From: Sorangium cellulosum
GTDB lineage: Bacteria > Myxococcota_A > Polyangia > Polyangiales > Polyangiaceae
Reading direction: 5' to 3'
Length of the DNA: 64,000 nucleotides
NCBI RefSeq assembly: GCF_002950945.1
Contig: NZ_CP012673.1
Coordinates: forward strand, 12,453,501-12,517,500
Part shown: positions 48,687 through 58,934 of the stretch, piece by piece
Layout of the letters: every line of letters starts with the position of its first letter
Position numbering within the stretch: position 1 is the first letter of the stretch
Made by a program: the position numbers and the translations under genes
The notes under the pieces: generated by a model
What the model was told of the DNA's origin: nothing
Database searches by the model: none
Seen by the model: the letters and a program-made list of their open reading frames with translations, nothing else

Positions 48687-49389
48687 CGGAGCTGTCCTTC
48701 TCGGCAAGCGTCAGAGGTGGAGTCCGGGGCGAGACGGGGTGGCGCCGGAAGTGATCGGCGAGGGCGCGGAACGTCATGTCGGCCTGCTCGCCCGGGGCGC
48801 AGCGCGCGCAGCGGCCGAGGCGCGCGAACTGCCGGGAGCGCAGGACATCGGAAAGAGCATTTCCATCCCACCACTGCCCGAGACGGCGGGCGCGCGGGCG
48901 GCGCTCCCCGGCGCGCAGCGACAGCGCCTCCGCGACGGCCATGGCGGCGATCTGCTCGTTCAGGGCGGCGAGCTCGCCGCGGAACCAGGAGCGCTCCCCG
49001 GGCTCGGAGGCGAGGCGGGTCACGGCGTCGTGCACCGCGACGTCCGGCGCGAGGGAGCGGACGCGCCGCGCCCAGCACGCGTAACACGGCGTGCGCCCGG
49101 GGATCACGGCGGGGCCGACCACGAGCTCGTGCGCGAGCGCGTACGCCTGGATCCAGGGGACGCCGCGCTGCCAGCACACGTCGTCGATCGCCTCGGCGAC
49201 GCGGGGGTACGGCCGGTCCGCCGCGAGCAGCACCGCGGCCGCGCCGTCGACCGAGAAGGTGGGCGCGTCGACCGGGAGGACCAGCGCGGGGACACCCTCC
49301 TCGGCGAGCAGCCGCTCGGCGCACCGCCCGAGGTTTCCGCCGCGGAGCAGGAGGACGGGGCCGCCCTCAGGAGAACGGGATCGGATCAT
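48667..49389 (-). CDS. Second E1-like cyclodehydratase partner (zinc tetrad)
   Basis: The product is 240 residues. It has a Rossmann-like start (PVLLLRGGNLGRCAERLLAE), an E1-like centre (VPWIQAYALAHELVVGPAVI) and two CxxC pairs, Cys102/105 (TPCYACWARR) and Cys194/197 (GRCARCAPG). These are features of ThiF-like partner proteins in azole RiPP pathways. It lacks the N-terminal RRE seen in the fused protein next to it, so the two may form one split partner complex. AAGGAGGAA before the ATG is the best ribosome site in the cluster. It overlaps the YcaO gene by 23 bases. Confidence 0.82.
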   Translation of the reverse strand: MIRSRSPEGGPVLLLRGGNLGRCAERLLAEEGVPALVLPVDAPTFSVDGAAAVLLAADRPYPRVAEAIDDVCWQRGVPWIQAYALAHELVVGPAVIPGRTPCYACWARRVRSLAPDVAVHDAVTRLASEPGERSWFRGELAALNEQIAAMAVAEALSLRAGERRPRARRLGQWWDGNALSDVLRSRQFARLGRCARCAPGEQADMTFRALADHFRRHPVSPRTPPLTLAEKDSSDEHAAR

Positions 49390-50683
49390 CGACGATTCCT
49401 CCTTCGCTGCGCGCGCCGTAGCCGAGCGACTCCGGGGCGCGGTAGAGGCGCGGGTGCGCGAGGTAACGGACGGCGTGCGAGAACGTGATCGGCATGAGCT
49501 CGGGCACGAGGACCTTGACCACGACGATCCCGAAGTCGCGGATCTCGGGCTGGGTCACGTCGACCACGAGGACCTCCATGCCGAGGTCCGCGAGGCGGCG
49601 GACGATGGCGCGGAGCGGGTCGCCCCCGTCCGGGCAGAGCGGCGGCGGCGGCGCGCTCCGCGCCGGCGCGCCCTCGGTGGCGAACACGAACCGCGCGGGC
49701 CCGTCCTCGCCCGCATAGAGCAGGCCGAAGTCCTCGGGCGGGCGCGCGGGCTCTTCGTCGAAGGAGGCGCGCGAGACCGTCCGCCCCGCGTAGGCGAGGC
49801 CGACGCGCAGGCTGCCCGCCTCCTCGAGCACGCGCTGGGCGGCCGCCGCGGCGGTCGCGCGGCACGCGCCCATCGCGACCACGTGCGGCGCGCCGCGCTC
49901 CGTCGTCTGGACGACCCCCACCACCGGCACGCCCACGTCGGTCGTCCAGTCGAACAGGTGCGAGGTGATCCCGGCGCGCGCCGCGCGCTCCACGAGCTCC
50001 TCCACGCCGGGCCCGAGCGCTGAAGGGTCGGGCAGGCGCGGCATCGGGAGCTGGTGGAGCCAGAACAGGGCGAGGCTGTCGCGCTCGATCACCTCGAAGA
50101 GCGCCGAGAGGATCGCGCTCTCGAGATCGCCCCCGGCGGCGAACCCCGTCGAGATCGGCAGGATCACGTGCTCGGACACCGGCAGCGGCAGCCCCATGTA
50201 GGCCGCGGTCAGCGGGATAAAACGCGGCTCGGCGTGCGTCAGCGAGTAGCCGCGCACCCAGGCGAGCTTGTCGTCGTCGCCCGGCTCGCGCGGGAGGTCG
50301 ACCGCCCGCGCGCGCGCCTTCTCCCGCGCCGACGCCCGGGGCAGGCGCCGGAGATCCATCGCCTCGCCGCCGAGCTCCCGCCGCGACGCGAAGCGGACGC
50401 CCGCGGTCGGGTACATGACGGAGCAGTACCGCTCGATCGCCTCGCAGATCGAGCGCACCTTCGCGGTGGTCTCGTCGAGCGCGGTGCCGTGCCCGACGAG
50501 CGGCTCCGAGAGCGACACCTGGAGCGGCTGCAGCGCCGCGTGCCGCGCGACCTCGGTCGAGAAGCCGAACATCTGCCCCTCGTACCCGGGGGGAAACGTG
50601 ATGCGAGAGACCCTGGAGAGGACTCCGCTGCGTTCGTCGATGAGCGGCGTCAGCCGCTCGATCAGCGCTCTTCCGCTGTCCAT
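49367..50683 (-). CDS. YcaO cyclodehydratase (azoline-forming)
   Basis: The product is 438 residues. ATP-binding motifs of the YcaO fold are present: SICEAIERYCSVM (Glu81, Glu84) and ALFEVIERDSLALFWL. The C-terminus ends DDPIPFS, close to the proline-rich end typical of azoline-forming YcaOs. It should activate the peptide amide with ATP to turn Cys/Ser/Thr into azolines, working with the E1-like proteins encoded directly downstream. It is the first gene of the minus-strand operon. The ATG at 50683 follows GGAG. Confidence 0.93.
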   Translation of the reverse strand: MDSGRALIERLTPLIDERSGVLSRVSRITFPPGYEGQMFGFSTEVARHAALQPLQVSLSEPLVGHGTALDETTAKVRSICEAIERYCSVMYPTAGVRFASRRELGGEAMDLRRLPRASAREKARARAVDLPREPGDDDKLAWVRGYSLTHAEPRFIPLTAAYMGLPLPVSEHVILPISTGFAAGGDLESAILSALFEVIERDSLALFWLHQLPMPRLPDPSALGPGVEELVERAARAGITSHLFDWTTDVGVPVVGVVQTTERGAPHVVAMGACRATAAAAAQRVLEEAGSLRVGLAYAGRTVSRASFDEEPARPPEDFGLLYAGEDGPARFVFATEGAPARSAPPPPLCPDGGDPLRAIVRRLADLGMEVLVVDVTQPEIRDFGIVVVKVLVPELMPITFSHAVRYLAHPRLYRAPESLGYGARSEGGIVDDPIPFS

Positions 50684-50841
50684 ATCGCGCTCCGCGCGGC
50701 CCGCGAGGGGCGAGGACCGGGAGATCCGTCGCCCCGGGCGGGCCGGGTTCCTCGACCTCCGCGCGCCTCCTCCGGGGCGCCGGAGCGCGCCGCGGTGGAC
50801 GGCGTGCGTCCGGTCGCACTCCGGTGTTCGCCGGCGGCGGC

Positions 50842-50876
50842 GGGGATCTTACAGGCGCGTGATCGGTAAGATCCCC
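50842..50876. promoter_or_regulatory. 11-bp perfect dyad in the divergent RiPP promoter region
   Basis: GGGGATCTTAC (50842-50852) and GTAAGATCCCC (50866-50876) are exact reverse complements separated by 13 bases. It lies in the 285-base gap between the two divergent YcaO operons, 93 bases before the plus-strand start and about 160 before the minus-strand start. The spacing of the half-sites (about 24 bases centre to centre) fits a dimeric regulator covering two helical turns. No regulator gene is apparent in the cluster. Confidence 0.7.
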
Positions 50877-50968
50877 GGGGGATCCCGCGAACTCCGTCGT
50901 GCGAGCGGGGCGGCGGCGCGGCGGACCTGCCGCGCCGGGGGCCGCGCCGCGGCAGCGAGGATCAAGCC

Positions 50969-52216
50969 ATGACGAACCACATCATGCCGGGGGTGACGGA
51001 TCCCGGCCCGAAGGCGTTTCGCGACGGGACACACCGCTCCGTCGCGCCGGAGCAGACGATCGCGCGGGTCGCGCCGCACCTGCGCGAGATGGGGATCACG
51101 CGGGTGGCCAACGTGACGGGGCTCGACGTCATCGGGATCCCCGTGGTGATGGCGTGCCGGCCGAACGCGCGCTCGCTCGCGGTGACGCAGGGCAAGGGGC
51201 TCACGCTGGCCGCCGCGAAGGCGTCGGCGTTGATGGAGTCGATCGAGGCCTACCACGCCGAGCGCCTCCTCCGGCCGCTGCTGCTCGCGAGCGCGCACGA
51301 GATGCGCCGGGCGCGCCGGGCCGTCGACGTGGACCAGCTCGCGCGGACGCAGCCCGTCGTCGACAAACACATGCCCTTCCTCTGGATCGAGGGTCACGAC
51401 CTGCTCCAGGACGAGCCGGTCTGGGTGCCGTTCGAGGCCGTGCACATCGACTCGACGCTGCGCGGCCGCGTGAACGCCGGGGTGTTCTGCTGCTCGACGA
51501 ACGGCCTCGCGTCGGGCAACCACCTCCTCGAGGCGCTCAGCCACGCGCTCTCCGAGGTGGTCGAGCGCGACAGCACGACGCTCTTCGGCCTGCTCTCCGA
51601 CGAGCGGCGGCGGCGCACGCGCGTCGACCCGGACACGGTCGACGACGCGGCGTGCCGCGAGGTGCTGGGCAGGTTCGCGGAGGCCGGCGTCGCCGTCGGG
51701 GTGTGGGAGACGACGACGGACGTCGGCATGCCGTCGTACTTCTGCCAGATCGTCGAGCGCGACGACGACCGGATGCGCTCGCTGCACGCGAGCGCGGGCA
51801 TGGGCTGCCACGCGACGCGGGGCGTGGCGCTCCTGCGCGCCCTGACCGAGGCGGCGCAGACGCGGGTCACGGTGATCGCCGGCGCCCGCGACGACGTGCT
51901 CCGGCACGAGTACGACCGCCACCGCGCCCCCGACGCGATCCGCGACGCGCGGCGGACGATCGAGGAGGAGCGGCCGGAGCGCCCGTTCGGCGCGGCCGCC
52001 GAGCACCGCGGCGAGACGTTCGAGGACGACGTGCGCTGGATGCTGCGCCGCCTCACGCGCGCCGGCGTCGAGCGCGTCGTGGCGCTCGATCTGACCGACG
52101 ACCGCCTCGGGATCCCGGTCGTGAAGGTCGTCGTCCCCGGCCTCGAGGGGATCCATTCGTTCCCTGGATACGTGCACGGGGCGCGGGCGCGCGCCTCGAT
52201 GGAGCAGCCGTCATGA
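50969..52216 (+). CDS. YcaO protein paired with TfuA (putative thioamide synthase)
   Basis: The product is 415 residues. It begins with the usual YcaO stretch ITRVANVTGLDVIGIPVVMA, then SLAVTQGKGLTLAAAKASAL and MESIEAYHAE (Glu90, Glu93), and later LSEVVERDSTTLFGLL. The C-terminus lacks a Pro-rich end, unlike the first YcaO. Its direct partner (ATGA overlap) is TfuA. YcaO-TfuA pairs are known to make thioamides in methyl-coenzyme M reductase maturation and in thioamidated thiopeptides. It is thus predicted to convert a backbone amide of the precursor to a thioamide, but the substrate is unproven. Confidence 0.9.
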   Translation: MTNHIMPGVTDPGPKAFRDGTHRSVAPEQTIARVAPHLREMGITRVANVTGLDVIGIPVVMACRPNARSLAVTQGKGLTLAAAKASALMESIEAYHAERLLRPLLLASAHEMRRARRAVDVDQLARTQPVVDKHMPFLWIEGHDLLQDEPVWVPFEAVHIDSTLRGRVNAGVFCCSTNGLASGNHLLEALSHALSEVVERDSTTLFGLLSDERRRRTRVDPDTVDDAACREVLGRFAEAGVAVGVWETTTDVGMPSYFCQIVERDDDRMRSLHASAGMGCHATRGVALLRALTEAAQTRVTVIAGARDDVLRHEYDRHRAPDAIRDARRTIEEERPERPFGAAAEHRGETFEDDVRWMLRRLTRAGVERVVALDLTDDRLGIPVVKVVVPGLEGIHSFPGYVHGARARASMEQPS

Positions 52217-53622
52217 GCCTCATCGTCTTCACCGGCCCGACGCTCTCGCCCGACGAGGCGCGGGAGATCTCGGGCGCCGTGGTCCTCCCGCCGGTCTCGC
52301 AGGGGGACGTGATCCGCGCGGCGGCCCAGCGGCCGACCGCGATCGGCATCATCGACGGGTACTTCGAGCGGATCCCGGCCGTCTGGCACAAGGAGATCCT
52401 CTGGGCGATGTCCGAGGGCATCCACGTCTTCGGCAGCGCCAGCATGGGCGCGCTGCGCGCCGCCGAGCTCGCCGACTTCGGGATGGAGGGCGTCGGGTGG
52501 ATCTTCGAGGCGTTCCGGAGCGGCGCGCTCGAGGACGACGACGAGGTCGCCGTGGCCCACGGCCCGGCCGAGGACGGCTACCGGGCCTGCTCCGAGGCGA
52601 TGGTGAACATCCGCCGCACGCTGGACGCGGCCGTGCAGGAGGTGGTGCTCGACGCGGAGACGGCCGGCGCGCTGGTCCACATCGCGAAGGCCCTGCCCTA
52701 CTTCGAGCGGTGTTACCCGAGGCTGCTCGAGCTCGCCCGCGCCGAGGAGCTCCCGGAGGCCGCCCTGCGCGCGCTGCGCGCGTGGCTGCCGCGGGGGAAG
52801 ATCAACCAGAAGCGCCTCGACGCGCTCGCGATGCTGCGCGCGATGCGGCCCTTCGGCGCGCCGGACGCCCCGGAGAAGCGCGTCGACTACCACTTCGAGC
52901 GGACGGAGTGGTGGGAGCGCGCGAAGGCGAGCGCCGCGGCGGCCCGGGCGCCCTCGCCCGGCGCCGGCGCGGCGCGCGCGCCCGCTGACGAGGGCATCGA
53001 CTTCGACGCGCTCCTCGAGGAGGTCCGCCTCGACGCGGGCCTGTATGCCCGCACCTTCGAGGGCGCGCTGCTGCGCGCGCTCGCCGCGGCGGAGGCGAGC
53101 CGCGGCGGGCAGAAGGTCGGGGTCGAGGCGCTCGAGCGCACGGCCGAGGTGTTCCGGCGCGAGCGTGGGCTGCTCCAGCCCGCCCAGCTCACCGCGTGGC
53201 GCGAGGCGCACCACCTGAGCCGGGAGGCGTTCACGCGCCTGATGGCGAGCGAGGTGATGCGCGACAACGTCGCGCGCGCCCTGGTGGAGCCGGTCGAGGT
53301 GCGCATGGCCGACGAGCTGAGGGTGCGCGGCGAGTACCGCGCCGTCGTCGAGCGGGCCGCGCGCAAGGCGGCCGCGCTGAAGCGGAGCGGCCGGGAAAAC
53401 CCGGCGCTCGGCGACTTCGGGATCACCGAGCACGATCTGTTCGCGTGGTATTTTTACGAGCGGTGCGGCGCGAAGCGCGTCGACGTGGACGAGCACATGC
53501 AGCGTGTGGGGTTCCGCGACGGCGACTCGTTCCGGCGCGCGCTGCTCCGCGAGTACGCGTTCGAGCAGCTCGAGGGGGGCGAGGCGAGCAACGCCGAGGC
53601 GCAGGGGGATGCCCGTGGATGA
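52213..53622 (+). CDS. tfuA: TfuA-like protein with long C-terminal extension
   Basis: The product is 469 residues. The TfuA core (about 1-220) contains VVLPPVSQGDVIRAA, IGIIDGYFERIPAVWHKEIL and the signature HVFGSASMGALRAAELADFG. In known systems TfuA helps deliver sulfide to the YcaO enzyme. After an Ala/Pro-rich linker (about 240-260), a helical extension of about 200 residues follows (LTAWREAHHLSREAFTRLMA), which is seen in some but not all TfuA proteins. It overlaps YcaO by 4 bases and the ABC ATPase gene by 14. Confidence 0.92.
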   Translation: MSLIVFTGPTLSPDEAREISGAVVLPPVSQGDVIRAAAQRPTAIGIIDGYFERIPAVWHKEILWAMSEGIHVFGSASMGALRAAELADFGMEGVGWIFEAFRSGALEDDDEVAVAHGPAEDGYRACSEAMVNIRRTLDAAVQEVVLDAETAGALVHIAKALPYFERCYPRLLELARAEELPEAALRALRAWLPRGKINQKRLDALAMLRAMRPFGAPDAPEKRVDYHFERTEWWERAKASAAAARAPSPGAGAARAPADEGIDFDALLEEVRLDAGLYARTFEGALLRALAAAEASRGGQKVGVEALERTAEVFRRERGLLQPAQLTAWREAHHLSREAFTRLMASEVMRDNVARALVEPVEVRMADELRVRGEYRAVVERAARKAAALKRSGRENPALGDFGITEHDLFAWYFYERCGAKRVDVDEHMQRVGFRDGDSFRRALLREYAFEQLEGGEASNAEAQGDARG

Positions 53623-54562
53623 GCCGGTCGTGTTCCGCCGCGTGTCGAAGTCGTTCGGGGACGTCCGCGCGGTGAAGGACGTGTCGTTCGCGCTGAAGCG
53701 CGGCGCGATCACCGCCCTGCTCGGCAGGAACGGCGCCGGGAAGACGACGACGCTGCGCCTGCTCACGGGGATGTTCGTGCCCGACGAGGGCGAGATCGCG
53801 CTCTTCGGGCGGCGGTCGCACGGCGTGTCGGCCCGCCCGGACATCGGGTACTTGCCGGAGGAGCGCGGCCTGTACCCGGCGATGCGCGTGCTCGATCAGC
53901 TGCTCTTCTTCGCGGACGCGCGCGGGATGCGCCGGGCCGAGGCGAAGGCGGCCGCGCTGCGCTGGCTCGACCGGCTCGAGCTCATGCAGTACGCCGGCGC
54001 GCGCCTCGACGCCTTGTCGAAGGGCAACCAGCAGAAGGTGCAGCTCATCACGGCGGTCCTGCACGACCCGGCGCTGGTGATCCTGGACGAGCCGCTCTCG
54101 GGGCTCGATCCGCTGGGCGTGGTCCTCGTCCGGGACATCGTCCGCGAGCTCCGGGCGGAGGGGCGCACGATCGTGCTCTCGACGCACGCGACGGCGTTCG
54201 CCGAGCAGGTGGCCGACGACGTGGTGGTCATCGATGCCGGCCGCGTCGCCCTCGCGGGGCCGCTCGCGGCGCTGCAGCGGATCGGCGGCGGGAGCCGGGT
54301 GAGCGTCTCGTTCGAGGGGGACGAGGCGGCGCTCTCGCGGCTGCCGGGCGTGCGGCGCCGGCACGTCGACGCGGGGCGCGCGGAGCTCGAGCTCGAGGTC
54401 GGCGCGGATCCCCAGGCCGTGCTCGCGGCGCTCGTCGGTGCGGGAGTTCCCGTGTCGGCGTTCGCGGTGACCCGGGCTTCCCTGGAGAGCATCTTCATCG
54501 CGCGCGTCGGGGGAGAGCGCCGCGCGCCGAGGGCACACGTGGCCGTGGAGCATGCGTCATGA
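53609..54562 (+). CDS. ABC-2 exporter ATPase subunit
   Basis: The product is 317 residues. Walker A is GRNGAGKTTTLRLL, the signature is LSKGNQQKVQL and Walker B is LVILDEPLSGLDPLG, with the switch His in VLSTHATAF. It resembles NatA/EcsA-type exporters. A GTG six bases after the ATG is also a possible start, with GGGGG upstream. It overlaps tfuA and the permease gene, so it belongs to the RiPP operon and probably drives export of the product or self-resistance. Confidence 0.93.
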   Translation: MPVDEPVVFRRVSKSFGDVRAVKDVSFALKRGAITALLGRNGAGKTTTLRLLTGMFVPDEGEIALFGRRSHGVSARPDIGYLPEERGLYPAMRVLDQLLFFADARGMRRAEAKAAALRWLDRLELMQYAGARLDALSKGNQQKVQLITAVLHDPALVILDEPLSGLDPLGVVLVRDIVRELRAEGRTIVLSTHATAFAEQVADDVVVIDAGRVALAGPLAALQRIGGGSRVSVSFEGDEAALSRLPGVRRRHVDAGRAELELEVGADPQAVLAALVGAGVPVSAFAVTRASLESIFIARVGGERRAPRAHVAVEHAS

Positions 54563-55872
54563 AGGCATTGGCCATCTTCAAGCGAGAGTACCTGGAAGCG
54601 GCGCGCGGCCGCAGCTTCGCGCTGATCACCCTGCTCACGCCGCTCTTCGTCTGCGCCTTGTTGACGCTCCCGCGCCTCGTCGCCGGCGCGTCGTCGGTCG
54701 TGCGGGTCGTGGTGGTCGACGGGACGGGCCGGCTCGGGCCGACGCTCGACGACGAGATCGCCCGGGCGCGCCGGCTCGGGTCGGCGCGCGGCGCGGCGCC
54801 GGCGGGGTTCTCGCCCCCCGCGCCGCGCCTCGAGATCGAGCGCGCGCCGGCGGCGCCGGATTTCCCGGCGGCGCTCGCGCGGGAGGTCAGCGCCCTCGCC
54901 GGGGGCGCGCGCGGGGCGGACGCGCCGGCGGCGGTGCTCGCGCTGTCGCCGCGGGCCGGCGGCGAGGACCCCGAGGCGCGGCTCTACGTGCGGCGCGCGC
55001 CGGAGGCGGCGGTGACGGGCGCGATCGAGGAGGTGGTGGGCCGCGCGGTCGCGCGGCAGCGCGTCGGCGACCGGCTGGGCGCGCAGGGCGACGCGACGGC
55101 GGGCGCGCTGCTGCGCGACGCGGAGGTCGAGACGGTGCGCGTGCGGCCCGCCGCGGGCGGGGGCGCGGAGCGGGACGTGGACGCGGTGCTCTGCTTCGCC
55201 TTGCTGCTCGCGGTGCTCGTCCCGATGGCGAACCACGGCGGCGAGGTGATGCGCAGCATCGTCCGCGAGAAGAACGAGCGGATCACGGAGGTGCTCATGT
55301 CCGTGGTGAGCCCGCTCGACCTTCTGGTCGGCAAGATCGCCGCGTTTGCGGCGCTCGGCCTCACGCAGGTCGCGGCGTGGGGGGCCGTGTCCTGGGCCGT
55401 GACGCGGGTGCTGCCGGCGACCGAGGCCGCGCCGGCGCCGGGTCTGCCGGCGGCGAGCCTGGCGTACGCTGCGCTGTTCTTCCTGCTGGGGTATGCGATG
55501 TGCGTGTGCGTCTACGCCATGGCCGGCGTCATCGCGCGGGACGTGCGCGAGGCGCAGCAGCTCGCGAGCCCGATGATGCTCGCGGTGATGATGCCGCTCG
55601 CGTTCGTGGTGCCGATCCACGCGAGCCCGGACTCGGGGCTCGTCGTGGCGCTCTCGATGTTTCCTCCGACGGTTCCGACGGCGATGCTCGTGCGTGTGCT
55701 CGTGTCGGAGCCGCCGGCGTGGCAGATCGCCGTCGCGATCGGCGCCACGGTCGCGGTGACGGCGGGGCTCTACGTGATGGCGGCGAAGCTCTTCCGGGTG
55801 GGGATCTGGTCGCGCGGGGCGCGGCCGAGCCTCAGGACGCTCGGCGCTTGGTTGAGGAGCGCGCGGACATGA
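54559..55872 (+). CDS. ABC-2 exporter permease subunit (NatB-like)
   Basis: The product is 437 residues. The first helix (ALITLLTPLFVCALLTLP) is followed by a large extracytoplasmic domain of about 160 residues. Five or so further helices come after about residue 205 (VLCFALLLAVLVPMANHGG, LAYAALFFLLGYAMCVCVYA, MLAVMMPLAFVVPIHA). The motif RSIVREKNERITEVLMSVVS is typical of NatB/ABC-2 permeases. It starts by ATGA overlap with the ATPase gene and is the last gene of the plus-strand operon. Confidence 0.92.
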   Translation: MKALAIFKREYLEAARGRSFALITLLTPLFVCALLTLPRLVAGASSVVRVVVVDGTGRLGPTLDDEIARARRLGSARGAAPAGFSPPAPRLEIERAPAAPDFPAALAREVSALAGGARGADAPAAVLALSPRAGGEDPEARLYVRRAPEAAVTGAIEEVVGRAVARQRVGDRLGAQGDATAGALLRDAEVETVRVRPAAGGGAERDVDAVLCFALLLAVLVPMANHGGEVMRSIVREKNERITEVLMSVVSPLDLLVGKIAAFAALGLTQVAAWGAVSWAVTRVLPATEAAPAPGLPAASLAYAALFFLLGYAMCVCVYAMAGVIARDVREAQQLASPMMLAVMMPLAFVVPIHASPDSGLVVALSMFPPTVPTAMLVRVLVSEPPAWQIAVAIGATVAVTAGLYVMAAKLFRVGIWSRGARPSLRTLGAWLRSART

Positions 55873-55920
55873 GCGGGCGGAGTGGGTCGGAGATCTGAGG
55901 CGAGCCGCCCGGCGCATGCC

Positions 55921-56236
55921 CTCGTCTTTCGTCTTTCGTCTCTCGTCTCTCGTGAACGTCTTTCGTCTCTCGTGAACGTCTCTCGTGAACGTGAACGTGA
56001 ACGTGAACGTGCATCTCTCCGTCCGCGCCCCTTCTCCCCACACGCGCGACCAAGTCGAGTACGTGGACCACTGCGAATGCTTGGACGGGGAACGGAAGAG
56101 ATATGGCGAGAAACGTTCACGTTCACGTTCACGAAAGACGTTCACGAAGACGAAAGACGGGAGACGGGAGACGAGAGACGAAGGACGGGAGACGGGAGAC
56201 GGGAGACGGGAGACGGGAGACGGGAGACGAAGAGAA
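55921..56236. repeat. Inverted pair of heptamer repeat arrays
   Basis: The left arm (55921-56012) is built from TTTCGTC, TCTCGTC and GTGAAC units. The right arm (56111-56236) holds their complements: GTTCAC, GACGAAA, GACGAGA and GACGGGA units. The arms are reverse complements overall, with about 98 bases between them, and could form a very long hairpin. They lie between two convergent genes (ABC permease and helicase), where they could stop transcription from both sides. No protein-coding role is apparent. Confidence 0.88.
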
Positions 56237-56256
56237 CGCGAGCGGCTCGGGGCGCT

Positions 56257-58551
<2,295 letters not shown>

Positions 58552-58934
58552 GCCGCCGGCAAGCTTAGTACCGGATCCCGCAAAGACTCCCCGCCCGAGC
58601 GGCGAAGCGCCGGCCCGGCCTTCCGGCTGGACGAGCTCGTCCGCGCTGGCGCTCGCCGCCGCGCGGCGCCCGGCGGCGAACGCCAGGCGCGGGGACAGGG
58701 GGAGGAGGAGATGCGACAGCGGGCCGCGCGCGCCCCTTCGGCGCTCCTCCGCGCCGGCTCCGGTGCGCCTCCGCGGAGGCCCCGCCGCGGCTCCGCGCCG
58801 CTCCCGCCGCTTCATCGCGCCGCTTCATCGTCGCGTCGCCGAGCCCGTGGCATGATGGCGCCGGATGCGTCTCGATGTGAGGACCGCGACAGAGGCCAGC
58901 GCCTCTGCTAGACCACCGAGGCCGGAACCCAGGG
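58552..58934. other. Divergent intergenic region, no gene seen
   Basis: These 383 bases lie between the helicase (minus) and the kinase (plus). The stretch is very GC-rich. A small dyad, CAGAGGC (58890-58896) with GCCTCTG (58901-58907), lies about 30 bases before the kinase start and may be regulatory. No promoter could be assigned. Confidence 0.45.

Noticed and set aside
50899..52212. TfuA as a 907-residue fusion with a long N-terminal part
   Set aside because: The upstream part is the out-of-frame shadow of the second YcaO gene. TfuA homology starts exactly at the ATG overlapping the YcaO stop.
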